Assembly (NCBI GenBank): GCA_028293305.1
Contig: JAQGPD010000285.1
Span: 1 to 33,567, forward strand
DNA length: 33,567 nucleotides
Direction of reading: 5' to 3'
Source: Verrucomicrobiales bacterium
GTDB taxonomy: Bacteria; Verrucomicrobiota; Verrucomicrobiia; Verrucomicrobiales; V1-33
The notes below the pieces were generated by a model, which made no database searches, was not told the DNA's origin, and was given only the letters and a program-made list of their open reading frames with translations. Positions within the stretch are counted from its first letter, which is position 1, and each line of letters starts with the position of its first letter. Positions 17,292 through 25,326 of the stretch are shown here, piece by piece. Made by a program: the position numbers and the translations under genes.

Positions 17292-19766
17292 ATGAATCTG
17301 ACATCCGATATTGTATTTTCAGGCGCGTCCTGGCGCGGGCCGGCGGCCGCTTTTTTCCTGGCAGGGTGTGTGTTGGTGTGGTGGAGTTACCGCAGCGCGC
17401 CGGTCGGACGGCGGGGTCTTTGCGCGGCTTTGAAACTCGCGGGTCTCGGGCTCCTGATCCTGTGCGTGCTGGAGCCGCAATGGTCGCAGCCGAAGGCCCG
17501 GCCGGGATCGAATGTCATGGTGGTCCTGGCGGACAACAGCAGCAGTTTGCTAGTCTCGGATGAAGGCGCATCCGTTCCCCGGTCGGTTGGATTGCGGACC
17601 CTGCTGGATCCTGCGTCCTCCGCGTGGCAGGGCGAATTGGAGAAGAATTTCGAGGTCCGGCGCTATCAATTCGACCGCGGTTTGCAGCCGGTCGAGGCCT
17701 TTGGCGCGCTCCGTTTTGAGGGTCGAGCCTCCGCGCTTGGCAGCGCATTGGACACCGTGGCCACGCGCTTCCGGGGACGTCCTTTGGCGGGGGTGGTGGT
17801 TCTGACGGATGGCATCGCCACCGACCTTGCGGCGCTTCCGGAGAACTTGTCAGGGTGGCCTCCGGTTTATCCCGTGGTCATTGGAAAAAAGGGTCCGGCG
17901 CGTGATTTGTCAGTGAGAAAAGTGTCGGTGACGCAGACCGCGTTCGAGGATGCGCCGGTGACGGTGGATGCCGAAGTGGGCGTCGCGGGCAGCACCGCGC
18001 GGAGTGTCGTGGCCCGGTTGACGGATGCGTCAGGAAAGCTGGAGGAGGAGCAGACCCTGGAGTCCGGCGCGGGGAATGGCGCGGTGTCCTTCCGTTTCCG
18101 GATCAGGAATGCGCCGCCGGGAATTTCCTTCCACCGGCTTTCCGTGAGGGAGGCCGGGGAATCCGGGCCGGAGACGGCGGAGGCCACCCTGGCCAACAAT
18201 ACCTGCGTGGTGGTGGTGGACCGGGCGCAGGGGCCCTATCGGTTATTGTATGTGGCGGGCCGGCCGAATTGGGAGTTCAAATTCCTCAACCGCGCCCTGG
18301 AAGCGGACGATCAGGTGCAGCTCGCGGCATTGGTCAGGGTGGCGCGGCGGGAGCCGAAGTTTTCTTTTCTGGGCCGCGCCGGGGAGACCAGCAATCCCTT
18401 GTTCCGCGGAACCGAGGACCAGGCGAAGGGGGAGGTGGCGGCCTATGATCAACCGGTTTTGGTCAGGCTGAACACACGGGATGAGGCGGAACTCCGGGCA
18501 GGATTTCCCACCACGGAGGAGGAGCTGTTTGGTTATCACGCCATCATTCTGGACGATGTCGAAAGCGCCTTTTTTACTCCCGCGCAGGCCGCCCTGATCC
18601 AGCGTTTTGTGTCTTCGCGCGGGGGTGGATTCCTGATGCTGGGCGGGATGGAGTCGTTCTCGGAGGGCGGTTATGCCAGGACTCCGGTGGGGGAGATGCT
18701 GCCGGTGACTTTGGATAGGACTCCCGCCGTCGGAGGACCGGTGGAACTTGGATTCAATCTTGACCGCGACGGCTGGCTGCAGCCGTGGGCGCGGCTGCGG
18801 GAGAATGAGGCGGATGAAAAATCGCGTTTGTCAGGAATGCCGGGACTGCGAGTGGTGAATCGCGTGCGGGGCGTGAAACCGGGCGCGGGTGTGATCGCGA
18901 CAGCTGACGATGCCACCGGTCAGCGGGTGCCGGCCCTGGTCGTGCAACGGTTTGGGCGCGGGCGGTCGGCGGCGCTGATGGTGGGGGATTTGTGGCGGTG
19001 GGGAATGAAGAGTCCGGAGGCGCGGGTGGATTTGGAGAAATCGTGGCGGCAACTGGTGCGATGGATGGTGGCGGACGTGCCGGGGCGTGTTTCTCTGGCG
19101 ACGGTGCCCAAGCCGGCGGACCCTGCTGGGGCCATGGAAATCCAAGTCAGGGTGGCGGACAGCGGCTATCTTCCGGTGGAGAATGCCACGGTCAGTCTGG
19201 AGGTCGAGCCGGTGCTCATGGACGCGCCCGCGGAGGCGCCCGCGGCCGACTTGTCAGGTAAAAATGTGTCTGGCGTGGTGGCGATTCCAGGTGCCGCAAC
19301 CAACAATGCCGGGGCTGCGGACAGTGGTGGCGGCGTTTCCGGCGGTGGAGCCAGGCCCGGCGTCCTAACTTTGCAAGCCGAGCCGTCCGCAACGGAGCCG
19401 GGCTTGTATGTGGCGTCCTATGTGCCGCGCGAAACGGGGGGTTATAAAGTCACCGCCAAGGCCGTCAACGCCGCCGGTGCCGAGCAGGGGCGGGCCACGG
19501 CGGGATGGGCCACGGATCTGGCCGCGCAGGAATTGCGGTCGCTCACCCCTGACCGCGCCTTGTTGGAGGAGCTGGCCCGGAAAACCGGAGGTGCGGTCGT
19601 GGAGCCGGATGGGTTGAGTGCCTTCGCGGCGCGGCTGCCCTCCTTGAAAGCGCCCGTTATGGAGCCGCATGAGGAGCCGCTCTGGCACACGCCATGGATT
19701 TTTCTAACAGCCGTTGCCTGTCTCGCCGGGGAGTGGGGACTGCGCCGAACCCAGGGTCTGCCATGA
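17292..19766 (+). CDS. membrane protein with vWA and GATase-like domains
   Basis: An 824-residue protein with two N-terminal transmembrane helices (about 14-33 and 44-62) and one near the C-terminus (WIFLTAVACLAGEWGL). A vWA-like domain begins at MVVLADNSSSLL, whose D81-S85 gives a DxSxS metal motif, with LTDG downstream. A GATase1-like fold covers about 400-480 (FGYHAIILDD through GGFLMLGGMESFSEGG). The usual nucleophile Cys is not seen, so it is probably non-catalytic. Beta-sandwich segments follow. This arrangement is common in the last membrane component of PVC MoxR clusters. It starts 3 nt after the DUF4175 stop, with AAGGAG about 9 nt upstream, and ends in an ATGA overlap with the next gene. 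Confidence 0.85.
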   Translation: MNLTSDIVFSGASWRGPAAAFFLAGCVLVWWSYRSAPVGRRGLCAALKLAGLGLLILCVLEPQWSQPKARPGSNVMVVLADNSSSLLVSDEGASVPRSVGLRTLLDPASSAWQGELEKNFEVRRYQFDRGLQPVEAFGALRFEGRASALGSALDTVATRFRGRPLAGVVVLTDGIATDLAALPENLSGWPPVYPVVIGKKGPARDLSVRKVSVTQTAFEDAPVTVDAEVGVAGSTARSVVARLTDASGKLEEEQTLESGAGNGAVSFRFRIRNAPPGISFHRLSVREAGESGPETAEATLANNTCVVVVDRAQGPYRLLYVAGRPNWEFKFLNRALEADDQVQLAALVRVARREPKFSFLGRAGETSNPLFRGTEDQAKGEVAAYDQPVLVRLNTRDEAELRAGFPTTEEELFGYHAIILDDVESAFFTPAQAALIQRFVSSRGGGFLMLGGMESFSEGGYARTPVGEMLPVTLDRTPAVGGPVELGFNLDRDGWLQPWARLRENEADEKSRLSGMPGLRVVNRVRGVKPGAGVIATADDATGQRVPALVVQRFGRGRSAALMVGDLWRWGMKSPEARVDLEKSWRQLVRWMVADVPGRVSLATVPKPADPAGAMEIQVRVADSGYLPVENATVSLEVEPVLMDAPAEAPAADLSGKNVSGVVAIPGAATNNAGAADSGGGVSGGGARPGVLTLQAEPSATEPGLYVASYVPRETGGYKVTAKAVNAAGAEQGRATAGWATDLAAQELRSLTPDRALLEELARKTGGAVVEPDGLSAFAARLPSLKAPVMEPHEEPLWHTPWIFLTAVACLAGEWGLRRTQGLP

Positions 19767-21091
19767 AATTGTTATCTGTTCCAATTATTCCTTTTTTTCC
19801 GCTGATTTTCGCCGCGCTGCATTGCGCATGCCCAGCTGCCTTCGCGCAGCAGGACCCACCTGCCGCACCCGCCGCACCTGCCGCACCTGCCGCACCTGCC
19901 GCACCTGCAGTTCCGGCAGTTCCCTCGGCGGTCCCGGTTGTGGTGGAATCCGTGTCCGATGCCCGGCCTGTGGTGATTTTTGTGAGGGGCGCGGCGGGCA
20001 GTGCGGAATACGCCCCGCGTTTCGCGGCGCAGGAATTGGCTTGGAAAAAGGCTGCCGGGCGCGCCGGGGCGGAGTGGAGGACGGTGCCGGGCGGAGAAAT
20101 CCAAAACGCCGATAACAATCTCCAACCTGCCGCGGCGACGGTGGTTCCTGACGCATCCGCGGCTGCCGCGCCGGCTGTGGTGGCGAATGGAAACGGAGCT
20201 GCACCCGGAGCTGGAACCGGAGCCGGAGCCGGAGCTGCACCCGCACCCGGAGCCGCACCGGGAGCTGGAGCTGGAGTGGACGGCGTGAAGCAGGGCGGAA
20301 GTGATCATGCGCTTTTGGAAAAAATCCTGACAGAAATCGGGAAATCCGGCCCTGCGGCGGTTTGGATTGTTTTGGTGGGACACGGCACCTGGGATGGCAG
20401 GGAGGCCCGGTTCAATCTGGAGGGGCCGGACCTTTCCGCCGGGGAGTTGGCGGGCTGGCTGAAGCCTTTGACCCGGCCGGTGGTGGTGGTGAACACCTCG
20501 GCTTCCAGTTCGCCTTTTGTGAATATTTTGTCAGGACCGGGACGCATCGTCATCAGCGCCACCCGCAGCGGAAACGAAAGAAACTACGCCCGGTTCGGCG
20601 AGGAAATGGCGGCCAGCCTGGAGGATCCGGCGGCGGATTATGATGAGGATGGGCAGGTCACTTTGTTGGAGTTGTTTTTGCGCGCCTCCAGCCGCACCGC
20701 CGAATTTTATTTGGCCGAAGGCCGCCTCCTGACCGAGCATGCGCTGATGGATGACAACGGCGACGGCAAGGGCACGCCGGCCACTTTTTTCCGTGGTCTG
20801 CGGGCCAATGTCACTGCCAAGGACAAGGCCGTGCCGGATGGCGCGCGGTCCCGCCTGACGGCTTTGATCCCGGATGCCGCTGCCAGGAAAATGTCCCCCG
20901 CACAACTCAGCCAACGGGATTTGTTGGAGGGCGAAATCGATACGCTCCGCGCGGCCAAAGCCACCATGGCGGAGGACAATTACTATCTGAAATTGGAAGG
21001 CATCCTGCGGCGCCTGGCCGCGTTGGAACTGGAGCCGGAGCCGGTCCCGGAGCGGGCCCCCGAGCCGGTGCCGGAAAACTCTCCGCGTTGA
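19763..21091 (+). CDS. exported caspase/C13-like protein without catalytic Cys
   Basis: A 442-residue protein. A signal peptide is followed by a PAA-rich linker (about 30-50), a second Ala/Gly/Pro-rich linker (about 135-170), and then a caspase/legumain-like fold. His207 in VLVGHGTW fits the catalytic His. The strand that normally ends in the nucleophile Cys reads VVVVNTSASSSPF (around 240-252), with Asn-Thr-Ser in place of Cys. The next signature, VISATRSGNERNYARFGEEM, fits the family. An EF-hand-like loop (D292-E303) and DDNGDGKG follow, then a helical C-terminus. The true start is ATG at 19763, overlapping the previous stop (ATGA). It is probably a pseudoenzyme or a serine variant; this is inference. 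Confidence 0.72.
   Translation: MKLLSVPIIPFFPLIFAALHCACPAAFAQQDPPAAPAAPAAPAAPAAPAVPAVPSAVPVVVESVSDARPVVIFVRGAAGSAEYAPRFAAQELAWKKAAGRAGAEWRTVPGGEIQNADNNLQPAAATVVPDASAAAAPAVVANGNGAAPGAGTGAGAGAAPAPGAAPGAGAGVDGVKQGGSDHALLEKILTEIGKSGPAAVWIVLVGHGTWDGREARFNLEGPDLSAGELAGWLKPLTRPVVVVNTSASSSPFVNILSGPGRIVISATRSGNERNYARFGEEMAASLEDPAADYDEDGQVTLLELFLRASSRTAEFYLAEGRLLTEHALMDDNGDGKGTPATFFRGLRANVTAKDKAVPDGARSRLTALIPDAAARKMSPAQLSQRDLLEGEIDTLRAAKATMAEDNYYLKLEGILRRLAALELEPEPVPERAPEPVPENSPR
19857..19909 (+). repeat. 9-nt tandem coding repeat (PAA linker)
   Basis: About five copies of a CCGCACCTG-type nonamer in frame encode Pro-Ala-Ala repeats just after the signal peptide of the caspase-like protein. The copies are almost identical at DNA level, so copy number could change without a frameshift. 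Further 6-nt GGAGCC/GGAGCT-type repeats lie at about 20205-20277 in the second linker of the same gene. Confidence 0.8.
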
Positions 21092-21125
21092 AAAAATGCG
21101 GACCGCGAAAAATCCGTCGGCGATC

Positions 21126-21563
21126 CTAACGATGATAGGGTTCGCCCTTTTTGATGGTGTGAACGCGGTAGATTTGTTCCAGCAGGACCACCAGCGCCAG
21201 CTCGTGCTGAAGTGTCAGGGCGCTGAGGCTCCAGACCTCGTCCGCAGCATCGCGCAGTTCCTGGCTGTGGCCGTCGGCGCCGCCGATGATCAGCGTCACG
21301 CGTTTGGTGCCCGCGAGTTCCCACCGGTCCACGGCGGCATGCCACTCGGATGTTGTTAGCCGCTTGCCGCGTTCATCCAGGACGATGCGGCGGCTGCCTT
21401 CGCTGTTTTTCAGAAAGCGCTCCTCCAGCTGCGGGCGCGGGCCATCGCGGAGGTATTCGATTTCCACCTTGGCGTAGCGGTTGGAGCGGCGCAGGTAATC
21501 TTCGATTCCATCCCTTGCCCAGGTCAGGGCGGGCTTGCCGACGGCGAGAATTTTCCAATTCAT
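21126..21563 (-). CDS. rlmH: 23S rRNA pseudouridine-1915 N3-methyltransferase
   Basis: A SPOUT-family methyltransferase that modifies pseudouridine 1915 in helix 69 of 23S rRNA. The 145-residue length is near the E. coli size (155). The knot region LIIGGADGHS stands where the family has IGGxxGH, and the C-terminal segment around HELALVVLLEQIYR with the ending KKGEPYHR is diagnostic. The start is ATG at 21563 (MNWKILAVG); the frame stays open much further upstream only because it runs antisense through the tRNA genes. It is convergent with the caspase-like gene, 34 nt away. Confidence 0.95.
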   Translation of the reverse strand: MNWKILAVGKPALTWARDGIEDYLRRSNRYAKVEIEYLRDGPRPQLEERFLKNSEGSRRIVLDERGKRLTTSEWHAAVDRWELAGTKRVTLIIGGADGHSQELRDAADEVWSLSALTLQHELALVVLLEQIYRVHTIKKGEPYHR

Positions 21564-21580
21564 GGGGGTGTGGGAAATTT

Positions 21581-21618
21581 TTGACCCGCCCCTTGCATCC
21601 GGGCCGGTATGGTATATG
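21581..21618 (+). promoter_or_regulatory. weak candidate tRNA promoter
   Basis: TTGACC at 21581-21586 resembles a -35 box, and TATGGT (21608) or TATATG (21613) could be a -10 box, just upstream of the first tRNA. The spacing (21 nt or more) is longer than the usual 16-18, so the pairing is doubtful. It overlaps the region just upstream of the divergent rlmH start. Confidence 0.25.
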
Positions 21619-21633
21619 AAATTCCTCCACTCC

Positions 21634-21704
21634 TGCCCCGTGGTGTAAAGGTAGCACAAGAGATTTTGATTCTCTTTGTCAAGGTTCGAATCCTTGCGGG
21701 GCAT
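21634..21704 (+). tRNA. tRNA-Gln (anticodon UUG)
   Basis: A 7-bp acceptor stem (TGCCCCG with CGGGGCA), a D-arm (GTGT/GCAC), an anticodon stem AGAGA/TCTCT enclosing TTTTGAT (anticodon TTG), a 4-nt variable loop and a T-arm CAAGG/CCTTG with loop TTCGAAT. The U1-A72 pair is typical of bacterial tRNA-Gln. CCA is encoded at 21705-21707. The discriminator base reads T here, whereas most bacterial tRNA-Gln have G73. Confidence 0.95.
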
Positions 21705-21725
21705 CCAACAGGAGCAGGCCAGTAT

Positions 21726-21796
21726 TGCCCCGTGGTGTAACGGTAGCACAAGAGATTCTGATTCTCTTTGACAAGGTTCGAATCCTTGCGGGGTAA
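21726..21796 (+). tRNA. tRNA-Gln (anticodon CUG)
   Basis: Very similar to the upstream tRNA-Gln, with the anticodon loop TTCTGAT giving anticodon CTG. The acceptor stem has one G-U pair (TGCCCCG with CGGGGTA). The discriminator is A, and CCA is encoded at 21797-21799. It lies 18 nt after the CCA end of the UUG copy and probably shares its transcript. The pair reads as a duplication followed by anticodon change. Confidence 0.95.
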
Positions 21797-21974
21797 CCAC
21801 CCCCGGGTCCCCCTCGGGGATTCGGTCATTCCAGCCTCGTTTACGGGGAAAACCGGGCGCTTTTCCGCGCCGGGACGTCCCTTGCGTAGGTTCCCGCCGC
21901 CGGACGGATGGGAGACATTGACCGCTCCAGACCCCGGCATGTGCTGCCTCCGGAATGAAAAAATGGCCGGCATT

Positions 21975-22649
21975 TTATCGCGCGGGAGCGGGTTCCACGG
22001 GTGGGATGACAGGCGAGGAGGGCGTGGGAGCGGGGAATTGCGGGGGCGCAGCCGGGTCTGCCTGCGGGGAAATAACCGGAATTTTGGATTCCGGGAGCGG
22101 CGTGGATTTGGCCAAAGCGGCGGCCTCCAACCCCGCCAGGCTGTCCTCGATATCTTTTTCCACCCATTTCCGGAACATCAGGCCAAAATACCGCCGACCG
22201 GTATTTCCGCCGAAATCCGTGCGGAATTTCCATTTCACCAGCGTGTGGGTCCGGTCCGCCGATTCCTCAAAACGGATCGCGCTCACGGCATCGCCGCGCT
22301 CGCCGAAATCGAACGCCAGCGCCACTTCGCGGCTTGGAGAGACGGCGGTGATTTTCGCGCGGCCTTCCCCTTCCGCTTTGCTGCGCCACGCCATCATGCC
22401 GCCCGCTCCGGTTTCCGGGCCGGCGTGCTCGACTTGTAAAAAGGGCTCGCGCTGCCACCAGGTCGCCCACTCCGGCCATCGGCGCAGACTGGACACGCGG
22501 TCATAGAGCTCCGGCGCGGGCAATGGCATGAGCCGCTCACGCTCGACGATGAGCGAGGCAGGCAGAAAAAATCCGCCGACCGCCACGGTCGCCATCAGCA
22601 CTCCGGCACCGACCGCGCCCCACCTTAACCATTTTCGCCAAGCTATCAT
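21975..22649 (-). CDS. SRPBCC (polyketide cyclase-like) membrane-anchored protein
   Basis: A 224-residue protein with one N-terminal transmembrane helix (about 9-28, VGAGVLMATVAVGGFFLP). An SRPBCC/START-like domain follows: FLPASLIVERERLMPLPAPEL, then RVSSLRRWPEWATWW, the classic early strand and helix of the polyketide cyclase/dehydrase family. A late segment reads LVKWKFRTDFGG, and the tail of about 40 residues is Pro-rich. Members bind hydrophobic ligands; none is predictable here. It starts 31 nt after the stop of the GT9 gene on the same strand, so the two are probably co-transcribed. Confidence 0.75.
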   Translation of the reverse strand: MIAWRKWLRWGAVGAGVLMATVAVGGFFLPASLIVERERLMPLPAPELYDRVSSLRRWPEWATWWQREPFLQVEHAGPETGAGGMMAWRSKAEGEGRAKITAVSPSREVALAFDFGERGDAVSAIRFEESADRTHTLVKWKFRTDFGGNTGRRYFGLMFRKWVEKDIEDSLAGLEAAALAKSTPLPESKIPVISPQADPAAPPQFPAPTPSSPVIPPVEPAPAR

Positions 22650-22680
22650 GGGTCCTTCATGCCATGGAAAAACCGGGCCG

Positions 22681-23718
22681 TCACGGGGAAGCTTTCGCGG
22701 ATGCCGCGCCCTGGCCTGCTCCTGCCGGGACCACCTGTTCCGCTGTTAGCAAACCGTCCGCCGCCGCCGCCACTGTCTGCCAATCCAACTCCGAAATCGG
22801 CCGGCCGGTCCGTTTTGGAACCAGGGCGGAACCTGCCGGGATGCCCGCCTGCAACACCACCGCGCGGTCGTGGCGCGGGGCCCAGTGGAAAGGATTCGTG
22901 GGTCCGAACAAGGCGACCTGCGGAACGCGGAACGAGGCGGCGAGATGCATCGCCGCCGTGTCCACGGTCACTGCAAGCGCGGCTCCGGCGATGACCCTGG
23001 CAAGTCCGGGAAGTGTCAGGGTGCCGCGAAGATTCCGGACCGGCGCCTGGGTCAGACTTGAAATCCGGGCGATCTGTTCCTGCTCGAAACTCCAGTCGCC
23101 TCCTGTTAGGAGGATCGGCAGGCCGTGCGTGTCATGCAGATGATCCAGCAAGGCCGCCCAGTGGCCCGGCGGCCAGAATTTTTCCTCCCGTGCCGTGCCG
23201 GGGTGGATCGCAATATAGCGGGCGGGCAGCGGGAAAGTGTTGGCTTGGTGCGGGATTTTCAAATGCCCGGCATCGCCCACCGTCGGCAGAATCAATCCCG
23301 CCGCATGTGCCAGGGCGTGGTGGAAATCGATGGTGTGGTTTTCCCTGACAGAAGCGGAGCAGGTCACGGTGCAGGAAAATCGGCGCAGTCCCCTGAGGGT
23401 CGTTTTGGCGTAGCCGGCGCGCACCGGAGCGCCGGAGACCAGGCTGAGAAACGCCGACCGGTCCGTGCCGGTGTAGTCCAAAACCATGTCAGGACGCCAC
23501 TCGCGGAGTCGGTGCAGAAGGGCGGCATTCCAGCTTCCGGATTTCCATGTGAGGACCTCATCCGCCTCCGCGAAAAGCGGTGCCAGGGAACCTGCCGCGC
23601 CCGCCAGGACCAGCATGATTTCCGCCGAAGGATCCGCCGCACGCAAGGCCCCGAGGGCGGGCGCGGTGAGCACGGCATCGCCGATGCGTTTGAGTTGGAG
23701 CAGGAGAATGCGGGCCAC
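22681..23718 (-). CDS. GT9 family (heptosyltransferase-like) glycosyltransferase
   Basis: A 345-residue protein of the ADP-heptose:LPS heptosyltransferase family (GT9). The N-terminus RILLLQLKRIGDAVLTAPAL is the family's first strand and loop. The C-terminal Rossmann half has AIHPGTAREEKFWPP, the sugar-nucleotide region around TVDTAAMHLAAS, and LFGPTNPFHWAP. Such enzymes add heptose or related sugars to the LPS inner core at the inner-membrane face. The start is GTG at 23716-23718. It lies between GT4 (112 nt upstream) and SRPBCC in a minus-strand group. The exact sugar is not predictable. Confidence 0.9.
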   Translation of the reverse strand: MARILLLQLKRIGDAVLTAPALGALRAADPSAEIMLVLAGAAGSLAPLFAEADEVLTWKSGSWNAALLHRLREWRPDMVLDYTGTDRSAFLSLVSGAPVRAGYAKTTLRGLRRFSCTVTCSASVRENHTIDFHHALAHAAGLILPTVGDAGHLKIPHQANTFPLPARYIAIHPGTAREEKFWPPGHWAALLDHLHDTHGLPILLTGGDWSFEQEQIARISSLTQAPVRNLRGTLTLPGLARVIAGAALAVTVDTAAMHLAASFRVPQVALFGPTNPFHWAPRHDRAVVLQAGIPAGSALVPKRTGRPISELDWQTVAAAADGLLTAEQVVPAGAGQGAASAKASP

Positions 23719-23830
23719 GGGCGGAGGCGGGGATAGCGGGAGTGGAAAAGACGGGAGTGGGAAAACCAGGCTGAGGAGGAAGACGGGAGTGGAGGAAAAT
23801 ATGAGAGGAGAAGCGTGCCGTGGATTGGTG

Positions 23831-25075
23831 TTAGCTGATCCTTTCCTTGGCCAGGGCGTAACCTGTCAGGATACGGCGGCGAAAATGCTCCCAGGTGAAA
23901 TTGGCCGCCACATGCCCACGTGCGGCGACTCCCATCCTGGCAAAAAGATCGCGGTTTTTCCAGGCCTCCTCCATGGCCGCCGCCAGGGCGTCCTCATTGT
24001 TGGGAGGGATCTGCCGGCCGGTCACGCCATCGATCAAGGCGTCGCCGCTTTCCCTCGTCGTGATGAGGGGCAAGCCGCACGCGGCGGCTTCCAGGGTGAC
24101 TTTGGCGAAGCCCTCGCACTCGCTGGGGAAGACCAGCGCGCTGGCGGTTCGGAGGAGTTCCGGGACATTCGGTGTGAAGCCGGTGACGCGCACGGAGGGT
24201 CCGGCGCAGGCATCCAGCTCCTGCCTGACTTCCGGATGCGGCTCGCCCACCAACACCAGTTCGGCATCCTTCAGCCCCAGTTTTTTCCAAGCCCTCAGCA
24301 GCTGCGGCACCCCCTTCCGGCGGATCAGGGCGCCGACAAAAATAAGGCGGAACTTCTCCGGAGGCGGGCCCGGCGCATAACGCGTCACATCCACGCCGCG
24401 GCCTGTGTAGTGCAGGCGCTCAGGGGGAATCCCGGCATCCAAAAAAGTCGCCGCCGAACAACGCGATGGCATGAATAACAAGGTGGCCAATTCATACTCC
24501 ATCAACATCTGCTGCCGGGAAATCAGCAGCCGGTGCTTCCAGCCCGCCATGCCGCGCAGCTCGGAAGCCTCGCGCTCGGTCTTGGTTAGGAATGGTTTTT
24601 GCAGTCCTTTGTTGCGATGCCACGTCGGGATGTCCATCACCGAAGGAATCTCCCGCTGGCGCGCAGCGATCAGACTGCGCACCGCATCGCCGCTCCAGGT
24701 GTGGAGAAAATCATAACGTCCCGAGTTCACTTCCCGCGCCGTGATCCAGTCCACATATTGTTTTTTCGCCCCATAGTAGCGGGCGCTGCCCTGGCCGGAT
24801 AACAAACGCACCGGATGCCAGGCCAGGGACCTGATTTTGGAACGCGGGATGTCCTTCTGCTGGTTGGCATAACCAATCGCCCGTCCCAGAAAACCCGCTG
24901 CCGCGGACGCCTTGATCCCCTCCAGCGCGCTCACATCCAATCCACTGCCTCCGATTCTCGCGCTGGTGCTGTAGAGCAGCGCGCGCGGAAGCGGGCCCGC
25001 ATCCGGCACCGCCGGGGCGGGGAAGGAGGCGGGCGGAGGGGATGGGGTCAAAGGAACAGAAGCAGGCACGGTCAA
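23831..25075 (-). CDS. GT4 family glycosyltransferase
   Basis: A retaining GT-B glycosyltransferase. Its C-terminal half has the GT4 hallmarks: LIFVGALIRRKGVPQLLRAW, then the EX7E motif (E321 and E329 within CEGFAKVTLEAAACGLP), then the usual donor-binding tail. The N-terminus carries a Pro-rich stretch of about 30 residues before the first strand (LPRALLYSTSARIGGSG). The longest reading begins with TTG at 25073-25075; a GTG at 25067-25069 is also possible, and no strong Shine-Dalgarno decides between them. Likely substrates are envelope or exopolysaccharide acceptors. It heads the GT4-GT9-SRPBCC group. Confidence 0.87.
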   Translation of the reverse strand: MTVPASVPLTPSPPPASFPAPAVPDAGPLPRALLYSTSARIGGSGLDVSALEGIKASAAAGFLGRAIGYANQQKDIPRSKIRSLAWHPVRLLSGQGSARYYGAKKQYVDWITAREVNSGRYDFLHTWSGDAVRSLIAARQREIPSVMDIPTWHRNKGLQKPFLTKTEREASELRGMAGWKHRLLISRQQMLMEYELATLLFMPSRCSAATFLDAGIPPERLHYTGRGVDVTRYAPGPPPEKFRLIFVGALIRRKGVPQLLRAWKKLGLKDAELVLVGEPHPEVRQELDACAGPSVRVTGFTPNVPELLRTASALVFPSECEGFAKVTLEAAACGLPLITTRESGDALIDGVTGRQIPPNNEDALAAAMEEAWKNRDLFARMGVAARGHVAANFTWEHFRRRILTGYALAKERIS

Positions 25076-25326
25076 TCTTACAGGAAAAACGCCGCATCCT
25101 CAATCCGGACCCCGGTTTTTTCCAGCCCGATAAATCGGACATCCGGGGCATCCCGTCGCCCTGCCACAGGCGTTTTATGGGTGGCGGAGGGAGTTTTGTC
25201 TTCAAAAATCCCGCTGCCCGTTCTCCGTGAAGGCACCGCGATGATTTTACGGAAATCGTATTTGAATTAACACGGCCGGGGGGCCGTCAGACCTGACGTT
25301 GCGATAAAACCATCACCCCCCGATCC

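Noticed and set aside
20205..20277. Separate regulatory element in the 6-nt repeat
   Set aside because: It is within the coding sequence and is explained by the Ala/Gly/Pro linker.
21126..21800. A 224-residue version of rlmH
   Set aside because: The extra 79 codons are antisense to the tRNA genes; the conserved MNWKILAVG start at 21563 fits the family length.
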